IMG/VR virus record: IMGVR_UViG_3300027793_000063
Location: 1-64,000 of that record
Origin: a virus
Length of the DNA stretch: 64,000 bases
Reading direction: 5' to 3' (one strand)
Shown: in pieces, positions 30,649-39,373 of the stretch
How the letters are laid out: each line of letters begins with the position of its first letter
Position numbering within the stretch: position 1 is the first letter of the stretch
Position numbers and translations under genes: made by a program
The notes under the pieces: model-generated
What the model saw: the letters and a program-made list of their open reading frames with translations, nothing else
Told to the model about the DNA's origin: nothing
The model's database searches: none

Positions 30649-31146
30649 TTATTGCTTGAAGAGTTGCAGTTGTTTGACGTTGATGTCCCAGATTTCGACG
30701 TAGTCCCTGATTACCAGCTTCTGGCAGTCCGCCGGCAGAAGCCGGAACGGAATGCGCCGGCTGTTGCCGTCTCCCCATTTGGCCTTGGCGCCGATCTTTG
30801 GCGGCCGGCCGCCAGGCGCGTCGAAGTTCAACTCCGCTTCCCCGTGCATACCGACTCCCTGGGGATGGAACGGGTGACAGCTCATCCCCACGTAGTGCGC
30901 ACGACCGCCGCGTCCTTTGAAGCGCCCAGTGAACACCACGGTGTAGCGGTCGGCGGTGCCTTTGCCGGCAGGCAGCAGACGGTGTCCGCAATCCTTCACC
31001 GGGCAACGCTTGCCGCCTCCGCTGCTGAACTCGAAGCATTTCACGCAGAACGATTCGTAGACACTGCCTCCGTTATCGTAAACGCGGACGTACTTGGGAA
31101 CGCCGTCCGGCATCAGCCGCTGGCGTCTCGTTTCTTGGCTTATCAT
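30649..31146 (-). CDS. Hypothetical protein with Cys cluster
   Basis: 165 residues from ATG 31146 (TTG 31158 is less likely). CVKCFEFSSGGGKRCPVKDC (~34-53) looks like a zinc site; a basic Gly-rich loop follows (GRFKGRGGRAH). Unrecognised. Confidence 0.7.
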   Translation of the reverse strand: MISQETRRQRLMPDGVPKYVRVYDNGGSVYESFCVKCFEFSSGGGKRCPVKDCGHRLLPAGKGTADRYTVVFTGRFKGRGGRAHYVGMSCHPFHPQGVGMHGEAELNFDAPGGRPPKIGAKAKWGDGNSRRIPFRLLPADCQKLVIRDYVEIWDINVKQLQLFKQ

Positions 31147-31162
31147 TTTTATCTGCAACGAC

Positions 31163-31193
31163 TCGCGCCGGGGAGGACGTCTCCCCGGCGCGA
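31163..31193 (-). terminator. Strong hairpin, probable terminator
   Basis: Perfect 13-bp stem (31163-31175 with 31181-31193) and a 5-nt loop in the 61-bp gap after the GHKL gene. No clear U-tract follows on the sense strand, so termination may be partial or Rho-aided. Confidence 0.65.
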
Positions 31194-31207
31194 TATTGCT
31201 GCGGTTG

Positions 31208-33034
31208 TTAGTTTACGCCGTGCGGTGACGCCGACGCTTCCTCGTCCTTGTAGACGTGCTGCTCGTGAGCATACGCCTCCGCCTCCTTGATGATGTTCTC
31301 CTGTATCGGCTTCGGCAGCTTGCCGCCGCGACGCAGCATGATGTTGATGAACACCTGGTATGCCTTCCGGCACGCGTCAGGCAGCGCCTCGGTGAAGTCC
31401 GCGTAGCGTTGCAGGCACTCCACGCTGTCGTCCTTTTCCGCCGTGCTGTCGCTCGTGAAGGCATACATGTCCGCCACGATGAGACCCGCCTTGAACCAGT
31501 CGCGCTCCATGCTGAGATTCAGCGTGGCGACAAAGTTACGGTCGAACGTGATGTGACTGACGCCGTCAGTCCACGCTTTTGTCAGGTCCGTCTGTCCGAT
31601 GCCAGCGGAACGGTTTTCCCTGTCTTGGAATCCGTTTACGGAGTAGTCCAGATGGCTCATGACGTTCTCGATGCAGCGAATGAAGTCCTCCTCCCGCTGC
31701 GTGTACTCATCCGGACTGAGGCGGTGGTAATCGCGGTCGTCCACATCCTCGAGCAGAAGCTTGTAGTCCGCCCAGACCAGCATGCCGCGAAAGCGGTCAA
31801 ACAGTTGTTCGTTGCTCCTCGACGGCGGCACTTCGCAGATCACCTTGATAGCTGCTGCTCCCTGTTCGGCAGGGTCGTCAATATCGTCCGCATGCAGCCA
31901 CTCCAGGACCACTTCGTCCAGGACGACAGCCCGTTTCAGCTGCATCACCTTCTCGGCCTCGTGATCGCCCTTCGGCCCGAAACACAGAGACACGCGACCA
32001 TCAGCGTCGCGCAGGATCTTCGGCGTGTCGGACCGGGTGTGGATGAGGTTGTAGAGCTGGTGCGGAGACCAGAGCTTCCCGGTGACGTCCGGCAGGCAGG
32101 CGGTGTCGTAGAACACACCGTAGGCGACAGAGCCGCCGCCGGCGTATTCCTCCACAAAGTTCCGCGCCTCCTGGCGGTTGAGCTTCTTCTTGTTCGATGC
32201 GCTCCTGATGCCCTCTTCCTTCAGCAGCTGCGCGATCTTTTTCCAGCGCGCACAGCGGCGCAGCACCTGGTTGCGGGCGAAGTTGACGCTGACTTCCTGC
32301 CGAATGACGATCACCCCCTCGAGTCCGAATTCCGACAACGGCAGGGACTCGACAAAGACGCCCTGCTGGTAAACGTCCAGCCCGGTGCCGTTGCGGTAGC
32401 GGTGTTCGACCACTTTCTTCTTGATGTAGGCGAGGTCGTTGACCACGTCCCACTTCAGCGTGGCCGGGTCCGTCGCGACACTCTTGCCGTTGACGACCAG
32501 GTTGCGGTCGGTGTAGCGGCAGAACTTCGTGATCTGGTCCACGGTGTGCTGGATGTCGCGCAGGGACAACGCATCGTAGAGTTCGATCTCGACGATGCAA
32601 CCGGGCTGGTCGGGGTGTCCCTCTTCGTAGTCGTAGTCGAGGCCCCATTTGTCGACGTCGGTGATCATCCTGAAGTTGGCCGAGCGCCAGGTGTTCTTTC
32701 CGAACGCGAACATCTGCCCGCGTCCGATGCGGAACTTGCCGAACACGGTGTCCTTGGCGAAGCCTTCGTCGTCCATGGGGTGCGGGTTGCCGAACTCCTC
32801 GAATACGTCCTTGACGATCTGCCCGGCGAAGCCCCTGCCGTCGTCCGTGATGCGGACCAGCTTGGTCGTGATGGTGACCGCGATGTTCTTCGCGGCCTGG
32901 TCAATGGAGTTCATGACCCCTTCCAGAATGGCTTTGGCGATGGTGCCGGCCTGCGATTTGATGACCTGGAGGACCAGGTTGCTGTGCGCGCGCATGGTGC
33001 GGCGCTCTGTCTTAATAGGAGATGTTGCTGTCAT
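31208..33034 (-). CDS. GHKL-type ATPase (HSP90-like ATP-binding domain), copy 2
   Basis: 608 residues from ATG 33034, behind a CAACAACAACAACA leader without Shine-Dalgarno (ATG 32995 also possible). Bergerat motifs: N-box ILEGVMNSIDQAAKNIAV (Asn42), G1 ITDDGRGF (Asp64, Gly66, Gly68) and a glycine-rich lid FGKFRIGRGQMFAFG (~99-112). This layout matches GHKL proteins found in phages and mobile elements. The C-terminal ~450 residues are unassigned. A distant second GHKL gene at 6568-8517 shares only the ATPase motifs by eye. Confidence 0.88.
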   Translation of the reverse strand: MTATSPIKTERRTMRAHSNLVLQVIKSQAGTIAKAILEGVMNSIDQAAKNIAVTITTKLVRITDDGRGFAGQIVKDVFEEFGNPHPMDDEGFAKDTVFGKFRIGRGQMFAFGKNTWRSANFRMITDVDKWGLDYDYEEGHPDQPGCIVEIELYDALSLRDIQHTVDQITKFCRYTDRNLVVNGKSVATDPATLKWDVVNDLAYIKKKVVEHRYRNGTGLDVYQQGVFVESLPLSEFGLEGVIVIRQEVSVNFARNQVLRRCARWKKIAQLLKEEGIRSASNKKKLNRQEARNFVEEYAGGGSVAYGVFYDTACLPDVTGKLWSPHQLYNLIHTRSDTPKILRDADGRVSLCFGPKGDHEAEKVMQLKRAVVLDEVVLEWLHADDIDDPAEQGAAAIKVICEVPPSRSNEQLFDRFRGMLVWADYKLLLEDVDDRDYHRLSPDEYTQREEDFIRCIENVMSHLDYSVNGFQDRENRSAGIGQTDLTKAWTDGVSHITFDRNFVATLNLSMERDWFKAGLIVADMYAFTSDSTAEKDDSVECLQRYADFTEALPDACRKAYQVFINIMLRRGGKLPKPIQENIIKEAEAYAHEQHVYKDEEASASPHGVN

Positions 33035-33085
33035 GTTGTTGTTGTTGTCGTGGTTGCTATTTTCCTCGTTGTAGGCTGTCGGCTG

Positions 33086-33562
33086 TCAGCCTTCGTCTTT
33101 TCGCGCGGCGGTCCTGTCCGCGCAGATCGGGCATTCGCCGTCCCATCCGTCCCCGTTGCCCGCGTAGGGCTCGAAGCAGGTGCGGCAGTAGTCGTCGGGA
33201 CTGTCCTGGTATCGCTGCTCCACCCACTCCAAGTATTCCAGCTTGGTCTCGCCAGCCTGCGTCTCGTGCAACCAGTCGGCCACTGGATGTCCCGGGATCT
33301 CAGCGGGGAGGCTGTAAATGACCGGCGGCCAGACAGCGCGTTCTATATCCAGCGCCTCGATGTCAGCGTCCTCGATGCTGTGCTGGTCGCCCATGAGAAC
33401 CACTTTGCTCCAGTTCTCGCACGTCTGCGCCGGACACAGTAGCGCATAGTCGTACGGCACCTTCGGCGGAGTCCCGTATGCGAGCATTAGCTTGCCGCAC
33501 TTCGGACAAGCGTGGTCAAACCACTCACACCGCTGCTGTTGCTCAATTTCGTTGCGTTTCAT
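33086..33562 (-). CDS. Zinc-ribbon hypothetical protein
   Basis: 158 residues from ATG 33562. CPKCGK (~19-24) with CPAQTC (~43-48), and a second pair CRTCF/CPIC at the C-terminus. Acidic middle. Unrecognised. Confidence 0.7.
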   Translation of the reverse strand: MKRNEIEQQQRCEWFDHACPKCGKLMLAYGTPPKVPYDYALLCPAQTCENWSKVVLMGDQHSIEDADIEALDIERAVWPPVIYSLPAEIPGHPVADWLHETQAGETKLEYLEWVEQRYQDSPDDYCRTCFEPYAGNGDGWDGECPICADRTAARKDEG

Positions 33563-33568
33563 ATCATA

Positions 33569-33982
33569 TCACGGAACGACCGGCGGGCCGTATCTGTCGC
33601 TCGTCAGCATATACTCCACCGTCTGGCGGAGGGCCGGCAACTGTCCGGCCTCTTCCACGGCGTCCAGGTGCGCTCCCTTGCCGTGGCTGGCCGCGACCGC
33701 GTGGAACTCCGTGCGCTTGTGATGCTCGTGGTAGACCATGACCCACATCTTGTGGAAGTCCATCCCGGTCTGGTCACACAGGACGCCGACGAGACGTTTC
33801 ACGGACCTGCGCATCTCTTTCATCTCGTCGTCCACCATGGACTTCGTCTCCGGGTTGCTGCCGTCCATGGCTTTCGCCAGTTCGGCCGTCGCTGTTTCCA
33901 GCTTCGTCATCGCCGTGGTCACCGCATCGCGGGCCTCGGTGAAGTTCATCAGCAGTTGTTTCGGCGCCGTTTTCTTTTTCAT
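33569..33982 (-). CDS. Hypothetical helical protein
   Basis: 137 residues from ATG 33982 (ATGA). Starts MKKKTAPKQLLMNFTEARDA, then helices and a His-rich segment (VMVYHEHHKRTEFHAV). Unrecognised. Confidence 0.7.
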   Translation of the reverse strand: MKKKTAPKQLLMNFTEARDAVTTAMTKLETATAELAKAMDGSNPETKSMVDDEMKEMRRSVKRLVGVLCDQTGMDFHKMWVMVYHEHHKRTEFHAVAASHGKGAHLDAVEEAGQLPALRQTVEYMLTSDRYGPPVVP

Positions 33983-34194
33983 CGTGGTGTTTTCTTTGTG
34001 GCTGCGTAGCGATCGAAGTTGTAGCCGCTTCCGTCTTTGTATTTCTTGACGCGAAGCAGCTCGCCCAGCGCCTCTCTGTTGGTATTGTGGTTCGAGCCGC
34101 GGCAGCAACCGCAGCCCTCGCTACTCATGTAACGCGCAACCGCTGCCCTTACTTCCGCCAGGTCTACCATCGGTTTCTCGTGGTGTCTTTTCAT
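33979..34194 (-). CDS. Hypothetical small protein
   Basis: 71 residues from ATG 34194 (ATGA). Contains GCGCCRGSNHN and a basic end. Unrecognised. Confidence 0.65.
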   Translation of the reverse strand: MKRHHEKPMVDLAEVRAAVARYMSSEGCGCCRGSNHNTNREALGELLRVKKYKDGSGYNFDRYAATKKTPR

Positions 34195-35264
34195 TGTGTG
34201 ATCTCGATGGGTTTGACCTCTTCAGGGACGGGCTGTCCGACGCTTGCGCAGATCTCTTTCCCGCTGAAGTTGTTGATGAGCAGGACGGTCAAGTCCCTTT
34301 TGTCGGCCCACACCGGCGATTTCATTTTGCCCGTCTCCCTGTCCGACACCTGCCATAGACCGAAGCACTGCCTGTATCTGCCCGTCATCATGAACCCGTC
34401 CGGCGTTTTGACGTTGATCGTCCAGCCCGTGGCGTCCAACGGATCCTTCAGCCGCGCAAGCAGCGTCTCCAGTTGCTTCAAGACGATGCCGTCCGTCAGC
34501 TTCTTGAACGTCGCCGGTCGCTTGATTTTGTGCTCGCCCCATTCGACGAGCAATACCCATCCCTCTGTGGCGTCGCCGGACAACTTCCACCCGAAGTTGA
34601 TACTGCGTTTTCCGTGGGGTCCCTCGACGAGTGTCCACACCGTTATGCGCCCGTCGAACCCAAACGGCATGTCGACGTCGACCGACCGAGTCTTCGGATG
34701 CTTGCTGATGCACTCCGGGAACTTCGCCTTCAGCCGGCAGGTGATCTCCTGAGCGTCCACCTTGGGTTTGTCCTTCCTGGTGACGGTCTTCACCAGGACG
34801 CTCAGATGCACCCATTCGTCGACGTGCTCGGTGCTGACGAACACGTAGGGCGACAGCGCGCGGATCGCTCTGGCGTGCGCCCGCATGCTGTCGATGATCT
34901 CCGGCGCGGGCTCGTCGTCGCCGGCCCCGCGGCGGTCGGATGCTGTCAGCCGGATGGTGCCGTCGCTTCCGACTTCGTCGTCGTCGATGCCGAGCCGCGG
35001 CTTCAGGTAAGCGCGCACTTGTTCGGCGATTTTCAACTGGGTTGCGTTAGGACTGTGTGATGTTTGGATCTTCATGCTTCTGTCGGTATTTCTCATGGTT
35101 TTTGTGGGTTTGGGTTTCACTGGTCCTCCCGGGTCGTCCGCGAACGGGCTGCAGTTGCACTTCGCGCCGGCGATCTTCACCCAGTAGGCGGCGTGGCCGC
35201 AGCGGGCACACTTGTCGTGCCGCTGCGCCTCGTCCTTCGTCATCGGTCGTGTCTGGTAGATCAC
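34191..35264 (-). CDS. Hypothetical protein with N-terminal zinc finger (possible two-gene fusion)
   Basis: 357 residues if read from GTG 35264, which is in GTGA overlap with the upstream stop. Residues ~8-40 hold a zinc motif (CARCGHAAYWVKIAGAKCNC). The frame then passes through CCCAAACCCACAAAAACC, translated as PKPTKT, which is the leader style seen before many starts here. ATG 35096 (MRNTDRS) and ATG 35075 (MKIQTSHS) follow. The main body (~295 residues: AEQVRAYLKPRLGIDDDEVG, DMPFGFDGRITVWTLVEGPH) is unrecognised. Confidence 0.7.
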   Translation of the reverse strand: MIYQTRPMTKDEAQRHDKCARCGHAAYWVKIAGAKCNCSPFADDPGGPVKPKPTKTMRNTDRSMKIQTSHSPNATQLKIAEQVRAYLKPRLGIDDDEVGSDGTIRLTASDRRGAGDDEPAPEIIDSMRAHARAIRALSPYVFVSTEHVDEWVHLSVLVKTVTRKDKPKVDAQEITCRLKAKFPECISKHPKTRSVDVDMPFGFDGRITVWTLVEGPHGKRSINFGWKLSGDATEGWVLLVEWGEHKIKRPATFKKLTDGIVLKQLETLLARLKDPLDATGWTINVKTPDGFMMTGRYRQCFGLWQVSDRETGKMKSPVWADKRDLTVLLINNFSGKEICASVGQPVPEEVKPIEITQ

Positions 35265-35785
35265 AGCAGTCCGAGCGCCATCATGTCCGTGTCGATGAGC
35301 CCTGCCGTCAGGTCTGCGTAGTTCGCGTCCTCGGGTTTGGCCGCCATAACTTCCTCCCGGCAAGGATCGCACATGGTCAGCGTCCCAGTGACTCGCTTTG
35401 CGTCCCGGTGACCACAGTAGTCGCACTCGTATTCCCCCGGCTTGGGCGTGCGCTTCCCATACATGCGCCTGGCGTGCTCTAAATCGCGGTTCGCTTGCTC
35501 AAAGTCGGGGTCTTGTCCGACTTTACTGTCCCGCATCAGACGCCCTAGTATGCGGTAGTGATCCTTCAGGAAGTGCAACTGCGCCAGACAGTATTCTGCC
35601 CAGAACTCTGAACCCATCGGCATCCCTTCGCGCTCGAACGCGTCCAACAGCGCGTTGAGCTGCTTATCAGCATCCACCATACGCGCCAGCCGGTAATGCG
35701 ACCTCGGGAAGAGCGCCTCGACGGTCATTGCTGCTTGTCGCCGGCAGCGTTCCTTGTCCTCGTCGTTTTTGGATTGTCGCTTCAT
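35261..35785 (-). CDS. Hypothetical protein with C-terminal zinc ribbon
   Basis: 174 residues from ATG 35785, with GGAGGATGTGGC upstream. N-terminal helices (RLARMVDADKQLNALLDAFE), then CDYCGHRDAKRVTGTLTMCD followed by PC, a four-Cys ribbon (~124-146). Unrecognised. Confidence 0.72.
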   Translation of the reverse strand: MKRQSKNDEDKERCRRQAAMTVEALFPRSHYRLARMVDADKQLNALLDAFEREGMPMGSEFWAEYCLAQLHFLKDHYRILGRLMRDSKVGQDPDFEQANRDLEHARRMYGKRTPKPGEYECDYCGHRDAKRVTGTLTMCDPCREEVMAAKPEDANYADLTAGLIDTDMMALGLL

Positions 35786-36018
35786 GCCACATCCTCCGCA
35801 GGGCGCGGCGATACCAGCGTCCAGTCTCGCAGGATGCTCTTGCACGACTTGACGAAAGCCATCGGCGCAAATCTCGGGTCGTCGGCATACCGATAGTAGC
35901 AAACAGCCAAGCCTTCGTCGATGTAGACGATACGGATTGTCGTGTTAGGATTGTTGTCGTCCGGGTTGCGATATCGCTGTCCGACGACGACTTCGGACGG
36001 CGCTTCCGTTTGTTTCAT
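35782..36018 (-). CDS. Hypothetical small protein
   Basis: 78 residues from ATG 36018 (ATGA with the methyltransferase stop). Beta-rich (QRYRNPDDNNPNTTIRIVYI). Similar small proteins with a GQRYRxxD start occur in phages; role unknown. Confidence 0.68.
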   Translation of the reverse strand: MKQTEAPSEVVVGQRYRNPDDNNPNTTIRIVYIDEGLAVCYYRYADDPRFAPMAFVKSCKSILRDWTLVSPRPAEDVA

Positions 36019-38129
36019 TTGTAGATGTGTTCAACTTTTGGCCACACGTTGGAGTTCTGCGAATACCACGCCAAGCCGAGGGCTCGAGACACGCCGCGGC
36101 TGACACTGTTTCCGATGGCCCTAATGATCTCAGTCTTTGTGCAATGGCTCCATTTCATATCGTCTGGAAAGCCCATCGCGCGCTGCAGCTCCAGTGGCGT
36201 CAGCATGCGATAGAACAGGTCGATCTTGATCAGCTTCCCGTCCAGTTCGATCACCGGGTAGACCAGGGCGTGCCCGGCCTTGGTGCGCACGGTCGGCAGC
36301 GGCTCGTCGATCGACTTCCCCTCCGAGCCGTTGCTGTAGTAGACGTAGATCCACGGCTTGGCGTCGACCTTGCCCCGGCGCTTCAGCTCCGCCACCAGAT
36401 GGTTGAGGAACGTGGTGGCGCGCGAGGTGTCCACGCCCTTCTCGCTGCACGCGTGAAGGAACCGGTCTGACACCACCTCGAGCTCGACCTCGATGCAGGT
36501 CTGGCTCGCCTTGGTCACGATTGTGCGGACCGGGGCGTCGACCGGGTAGGTCCCGTCGTTGCCCCTGGCGCCGCCTGTCTGGTCGATGGCGAACATGAAC
36601 GCCTCGGCGATGGCCTGGTGGCTGCCGCCGGCCGTGGAGGTGCGCAATGGATCGTCCACGCTCTTGCAGACGCCGGTGCCGCGCTGGTTGTCCGGCATGG
36701 CGATCTCGGGCTGCATCACGTAGTGCCCTTGGGACGTCGTAAGCGACGTCAGGGGGCTGTCGATGCTCTGAGCGGTGCTCTGACCCTTCAGCTGGACGAT
36801 CGACGGCTCCACGAGGCCCTCACCGGTCATGGTGGTGGTCACCGTGCTAACCGGTGTGTCGACGCCCTTCACCCAGTCCTTTTTGCTGCCGGCATGGTGC
36901 GGGATGATGTAGGCCTCTGACCTCACGACGCCGCCGGCGCCGTGGCTCGTAACCGTGGGTACCGGGTCGTCCACGCTGTGCGTCCTGGGCTCTTGGCCTG
37001 GGGCTTCGCCGAAGTTCGGCGTGATGAATTCCCCTTCAGCCTTCACCAGTCCGCGCTCACCCTTTGCGGTGAACGTCTGGAGCGGCTGGTCCACGTCGTG
37101 CACACGACGATCACAGTCCGACGCCTTCGGGCTGCCATGAGCCGAGCTGATCAGGAACTCGCGCAGTCCGTATTTCACCAACCCGATGGCCAGGCGGCGG
37201 AACGTATTGTCAGCGAGGTTTTTGTTCCTCGTAAACACGCTCAGGCCCTTCAACTCCCACTGAATGACGCTGGTCCGAGCGGTACGCCAGTCCATCGGAC
37301 GCCCGTGCCCGGTGCCGCGCTCCCCGGCGTAGGGGTCCGGCCAGACGATCTTCTTACCTGAATCCTTGCGGACGAAGTAGACGAACAGCCTCTGGCGGAT
37401 GGTGGGGTCACCGTAGTCAGCGGACTTGAGGACGCGGTAGTCGGACTCGTATCCCAGCGCCTGCATCTCGGCGATCCATGCCTGGAAGTATTCGCCGCGG
37501 CGCTCCTTGTCCGGCACCTCGTAGGGTTGGTAGCCGGCAGCCTTCATGCGCTTGCCCCAGTCTGTCTCGGTCTCTTTCGCCCGTCGGCGCTCCTTTTTCC
37601 GCAACTTTACTGGTCGGCCCTTCCGAGCCCACATGAGTTCGTCCACGATTGGTGGACCCGCCTTCTCCGGCCAACGCTTCTGGATCACAGGGCCATAGGT
37701 CAGAAATTCTCTCACGTTCTCACATATCACAGCTTCAGGACGCAAGTGGCGCACCCAATCGACTACGCTGAAGGCGTGACTTCTGCCTTGCTCAGTCACG
37801 CAGGTTGCTCCCCTGGCCACGCTGAAATGAACGCAGCTCGGACTAGCCCAAAGCAGGCTGCAATTTGTACCGTGCGGAAACACAGCGACCGGATCTAACA
37901 AAAACAGATCCTCCATGATATGCCGGTGCTCAGGGTGGTTAGCTTGGTGAATCTCAATAGCCTTGTCCCAGTGATTGACGAATGTTCCGCGCACGTCGCG
38001 TTGCAGTATGACGTTGGCATCGAGCAGGCCACCACCTGAACCACCACAGCCGCAGTAGAGGTCAACTAGGTTATCACGCCGATCGTCAACTTGCCTCTCT
38101 GACAGCACTATCAGATTGTTTTCTCGCAC
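36015..38129 (-). CDS. DNA cytosine-5 methyltransferase
   Basis: 704 residues from GTG 38129, long for the family (~330-450). Motif I DLYCGCGGSGGG (~23-34), motif IV ASPSCVHFS with catalytic Cys99 (SPSC in place of the usual PPC), motif VI ENVREF (~137-142), motif VIII near DYGDPTIRQRLF, and motif X IGNSVSRGVSRALG at the C-terminus. Between VIII and X are about seven copies of a (S/V)(V/I)DxPxxTxTxxxG unit, e.g. SVDDPVPTVTSHG and SIDEPLPTVRTKAG, which enlarge the target-recognition region. Overlaps the HNH/AP2 gene by 44 bp. Confidence 0.93.
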   Translation of the reverse strand: MRENNLIVLSERQVDDRRDNLVDLYCGCGGSGGGLLDANVILQRDVRGTFVNHWDKAIEIHQANHPEHRHIMEDLFLLDPVAVFPHGTNCSLLWASPSCVHFSVARGATCVTEQGRSHAFSVVDWVRHLRPEAVICENVREFLTYGPVIQKRWPEKAGPPIVDELMWARKGRPVKLRKKERRRAKETETDWGKRMKAAGYQPYEVPDKERRGEYFQAWIAEMQALGYESDYRVLKSADYGDPTIRQRLFVYFVRKDSGKKIVWPDPYAGERGTGHGRPMDWRTARTSVIQWELKGLSVFTRNKNLADNTFRRLAIGLVKYGLREFLISSAHGSPKASDCDRRVHDVDQPLQTFTAKGERGLVKAEGEFITPNFGEAPGQEPRTHSVDDPVPTVTSHGAGGVVRSEAYIIPHHAGSKKDWVKGVDTPVSTVTTTMTGEGLVEPSIVQLKGQSTAQSIDSPLTSLTTSQGHYVMQPEIAMPDNQRGTGVCKSVDDPLRTSTAGGSHQAIAEAFMFAIDQTGGARGNDGTYPVDAPVRTIVTKASQTCIEVELEVVSDRFLHACSEKGVDTSRATTFLNHLVAELKRRGKVDAKPWIYVYYSNGSEGKSIDEPLPTVRTKAGHALVYPVIELDGKLIKIDLFYRMLTPLELQRAMGFPDDMKWSHCTKTEIIRAIGNSVSRGVSRALGLAWYSQNSNVWPKVEHIYK

Positions 38130-38790
38130 TTTGTAATTTCTTATGAGTTAGATACCAGCTATACGCCTCCTCCGGTGTCGCGAACTGTTGCGACTCCAGT
38201 CTCTTTCCGCTTACTAATATGCGCGCCTTATAGGCAGATCGTCTCTTTTTGACGCCTGGGTAGCCTGTTTTGTTAGACTGCGGTTTAGGCTTGAATCCGC
38301 AGCCTTTTTTAGCTTTGGGTCGCGTCGGCGTATGCAACGCTTTTTCTAGTGACCAGTTTAACGGCGCGCTCAAGCGCTTCTGCACTGCGGCGTAACTGAT
38401 TCCTGCCAATTCGCACGCTTCGGCTAAGCACATAGTCAACCCGCGGAATACTATCATGCGAGATGAGCGCCTATTGCGGGAGTTCACCTTACGACTCACC
38501 CATCTGCAGTTATGTCTGTCGTATCCTAGCTCGTTATCCCGCCTGTCGATTTCGTGTCCTGCGCTCGGCTTCCTGCCCATATCGGACAGAAAAGCGTCGA
38601 AGTCTGTCAACCATTCGGCGCACACTTTGATTCCTCGCCCTCCATAATTGTCCCACGCGGGGTCAGTGGGACGCGTGCACCGATTTACCAGCCCTCGCCA
38701 AATGCGATACTCCTGCGTGTAAGATTGTCCATGTTTGCATGCTCTTGGTGGTTGAGCTTCTGGAGGTGTGATCTCTATCATGGTCCCCAT
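38086..38790 (-). CDS. HNH-like/AP2 homing endonuclease-like protein
   Basis: 234 residues from ATG 38790 (ATG 38781 also possible). Residues ~28-110 (EYRIWRGLVNRCTRP, DNYGGRGIKVCAEWL, HEIDRRDNELGYDRHNCRWV) match the widespread phage HNH-associated domain with its Cys/His/Asn-Cys-Arg-Trp signature. Residues ~175-220 (TGYPGVKKRRSAYKARIL, QQFATPEEAYSWYL) match an AP2 DNA-binding domain. The pair is typical of mobile homing-type endonucleases. The DNA is visibly more AT-rich than its surroundings, supporting transfer. Confidence 0.85.
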   Translation of the reverse strand: MGTMIEITPPEAQPPRACKHGQSYTQEYRIWRGLVNRCTRPTDPAWDNYGGRGIKVCAEWLTDFDAFLSDMGRKPSAGHEIDRRDNELGYDRHNCRWVSRKVNSRNRRSSRMIVFRGLTMCLAEACELAGISYAAVQKRLSAPLNWSLEKALHTPTRPKAKKGCGFKPKPQSNKTGYPGVKKRRSAYKARILVSGKRLESQQFATPEEAYSWYLTHKKLQSARKQSDSAVREAS

Positions 38791-38843
38791 TACGCATCTC
38801 GTAGCGTTAAATGCAAGAGTTATTTAATTGGGGCTCTAGTCGA

Positions 38844-39104
38844 TCATTTCGACTTCCTCCTCGCCTGACGCAGGGCCGGTAGGATTTTTCCGTTCGCGCA
38901 CATCCAGCGTCTGCCCGTGTAATTCATCGCGCGCGACATCAGCGTTCCCATGTCTACGGCACCAGCGCAAGGGTATCCTCCATCGTGGGACTTGTAGCTG
39001 AACGCGGTCGCCGGTTTACCGTTGTAAGGCTTCCAGCTGCGCCCAGTCCACATGTGGATATCCGTCGCGCCCTTCGGCGGGCGGCAGAGTTTCGACTTTT
39101 TCAC
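38844..39104 (-). CDS. Hypothetical basic protein, GTG start
   Basis: 86 residues from GTG 39104 (GTGA overlap). Basic at both ends (VKKSKLCRPPKGATDIHMWT ... ALRQARRKSK) with aromatic/Gly middle. Unrecognised. Confidence 0.65.
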   Translation of the reverse strand: MKKSKLCRPPKGATDIHMWTGRSWKPYNGKPATAFSYKSHDGGYPCAGAVDMGTLMSRAMNYTGRRWMCANGKILPALRQARRKSK

Positions 39105-39373
39105 GGCTTCACCCCCATCCGCCGCAGGTGCATCTCCGCGTCCATCTTGGCACGCTCCCAGTCTGCCCACGCGTCTGGGTAGCCGGTCTTGTCGAAGCAC
39201 TCGTTCGCGTAGTTGACCTCCTCGATGAGGGCTTTCGACACGGTGATGAGGGCGTCGTGCGAGTCGTTCATGCGTCCGCCGCGGGCCGACCGCAGGGCAG
39301 CCTCGAACTTGTTCTTCTTGGTGGTCAGCCGGGTCTTGAGGCGGCGATACTGCGACTGGTCGAAGTCGCTCAT
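39101..39373 (-). CDS. Small helical protein, paralogue A
   Basis: 90 residues from ATG 39373 (ATGA). Coiled N-terminal part, then CFDKTGYPDAWADWERAKMD and LRRMG. The same FxxTGYPxxxxxWExxxxxAExxxRxxG layout appears in the neighbour at 39370-39633, so this is a tandem gene duplication. Confidence 0.72.
   Translation of the reverse strand: MSDFDQSQYRRLKTRLTTKKNKFEAALRSARGGRMNDSHDALITVSKALIEEVNYANECFDKTGYPDAWADWERAKMDAEMHLRRMGVKP

Noticed and set aside
31256-33442. 728-codon open frame on the plus strand
   Set aside because: It is the antisense shadow of the GHKL ATPase gene, whose motifs are clear; the plus-strand translation has no recognisable domain and biased shadow composition.
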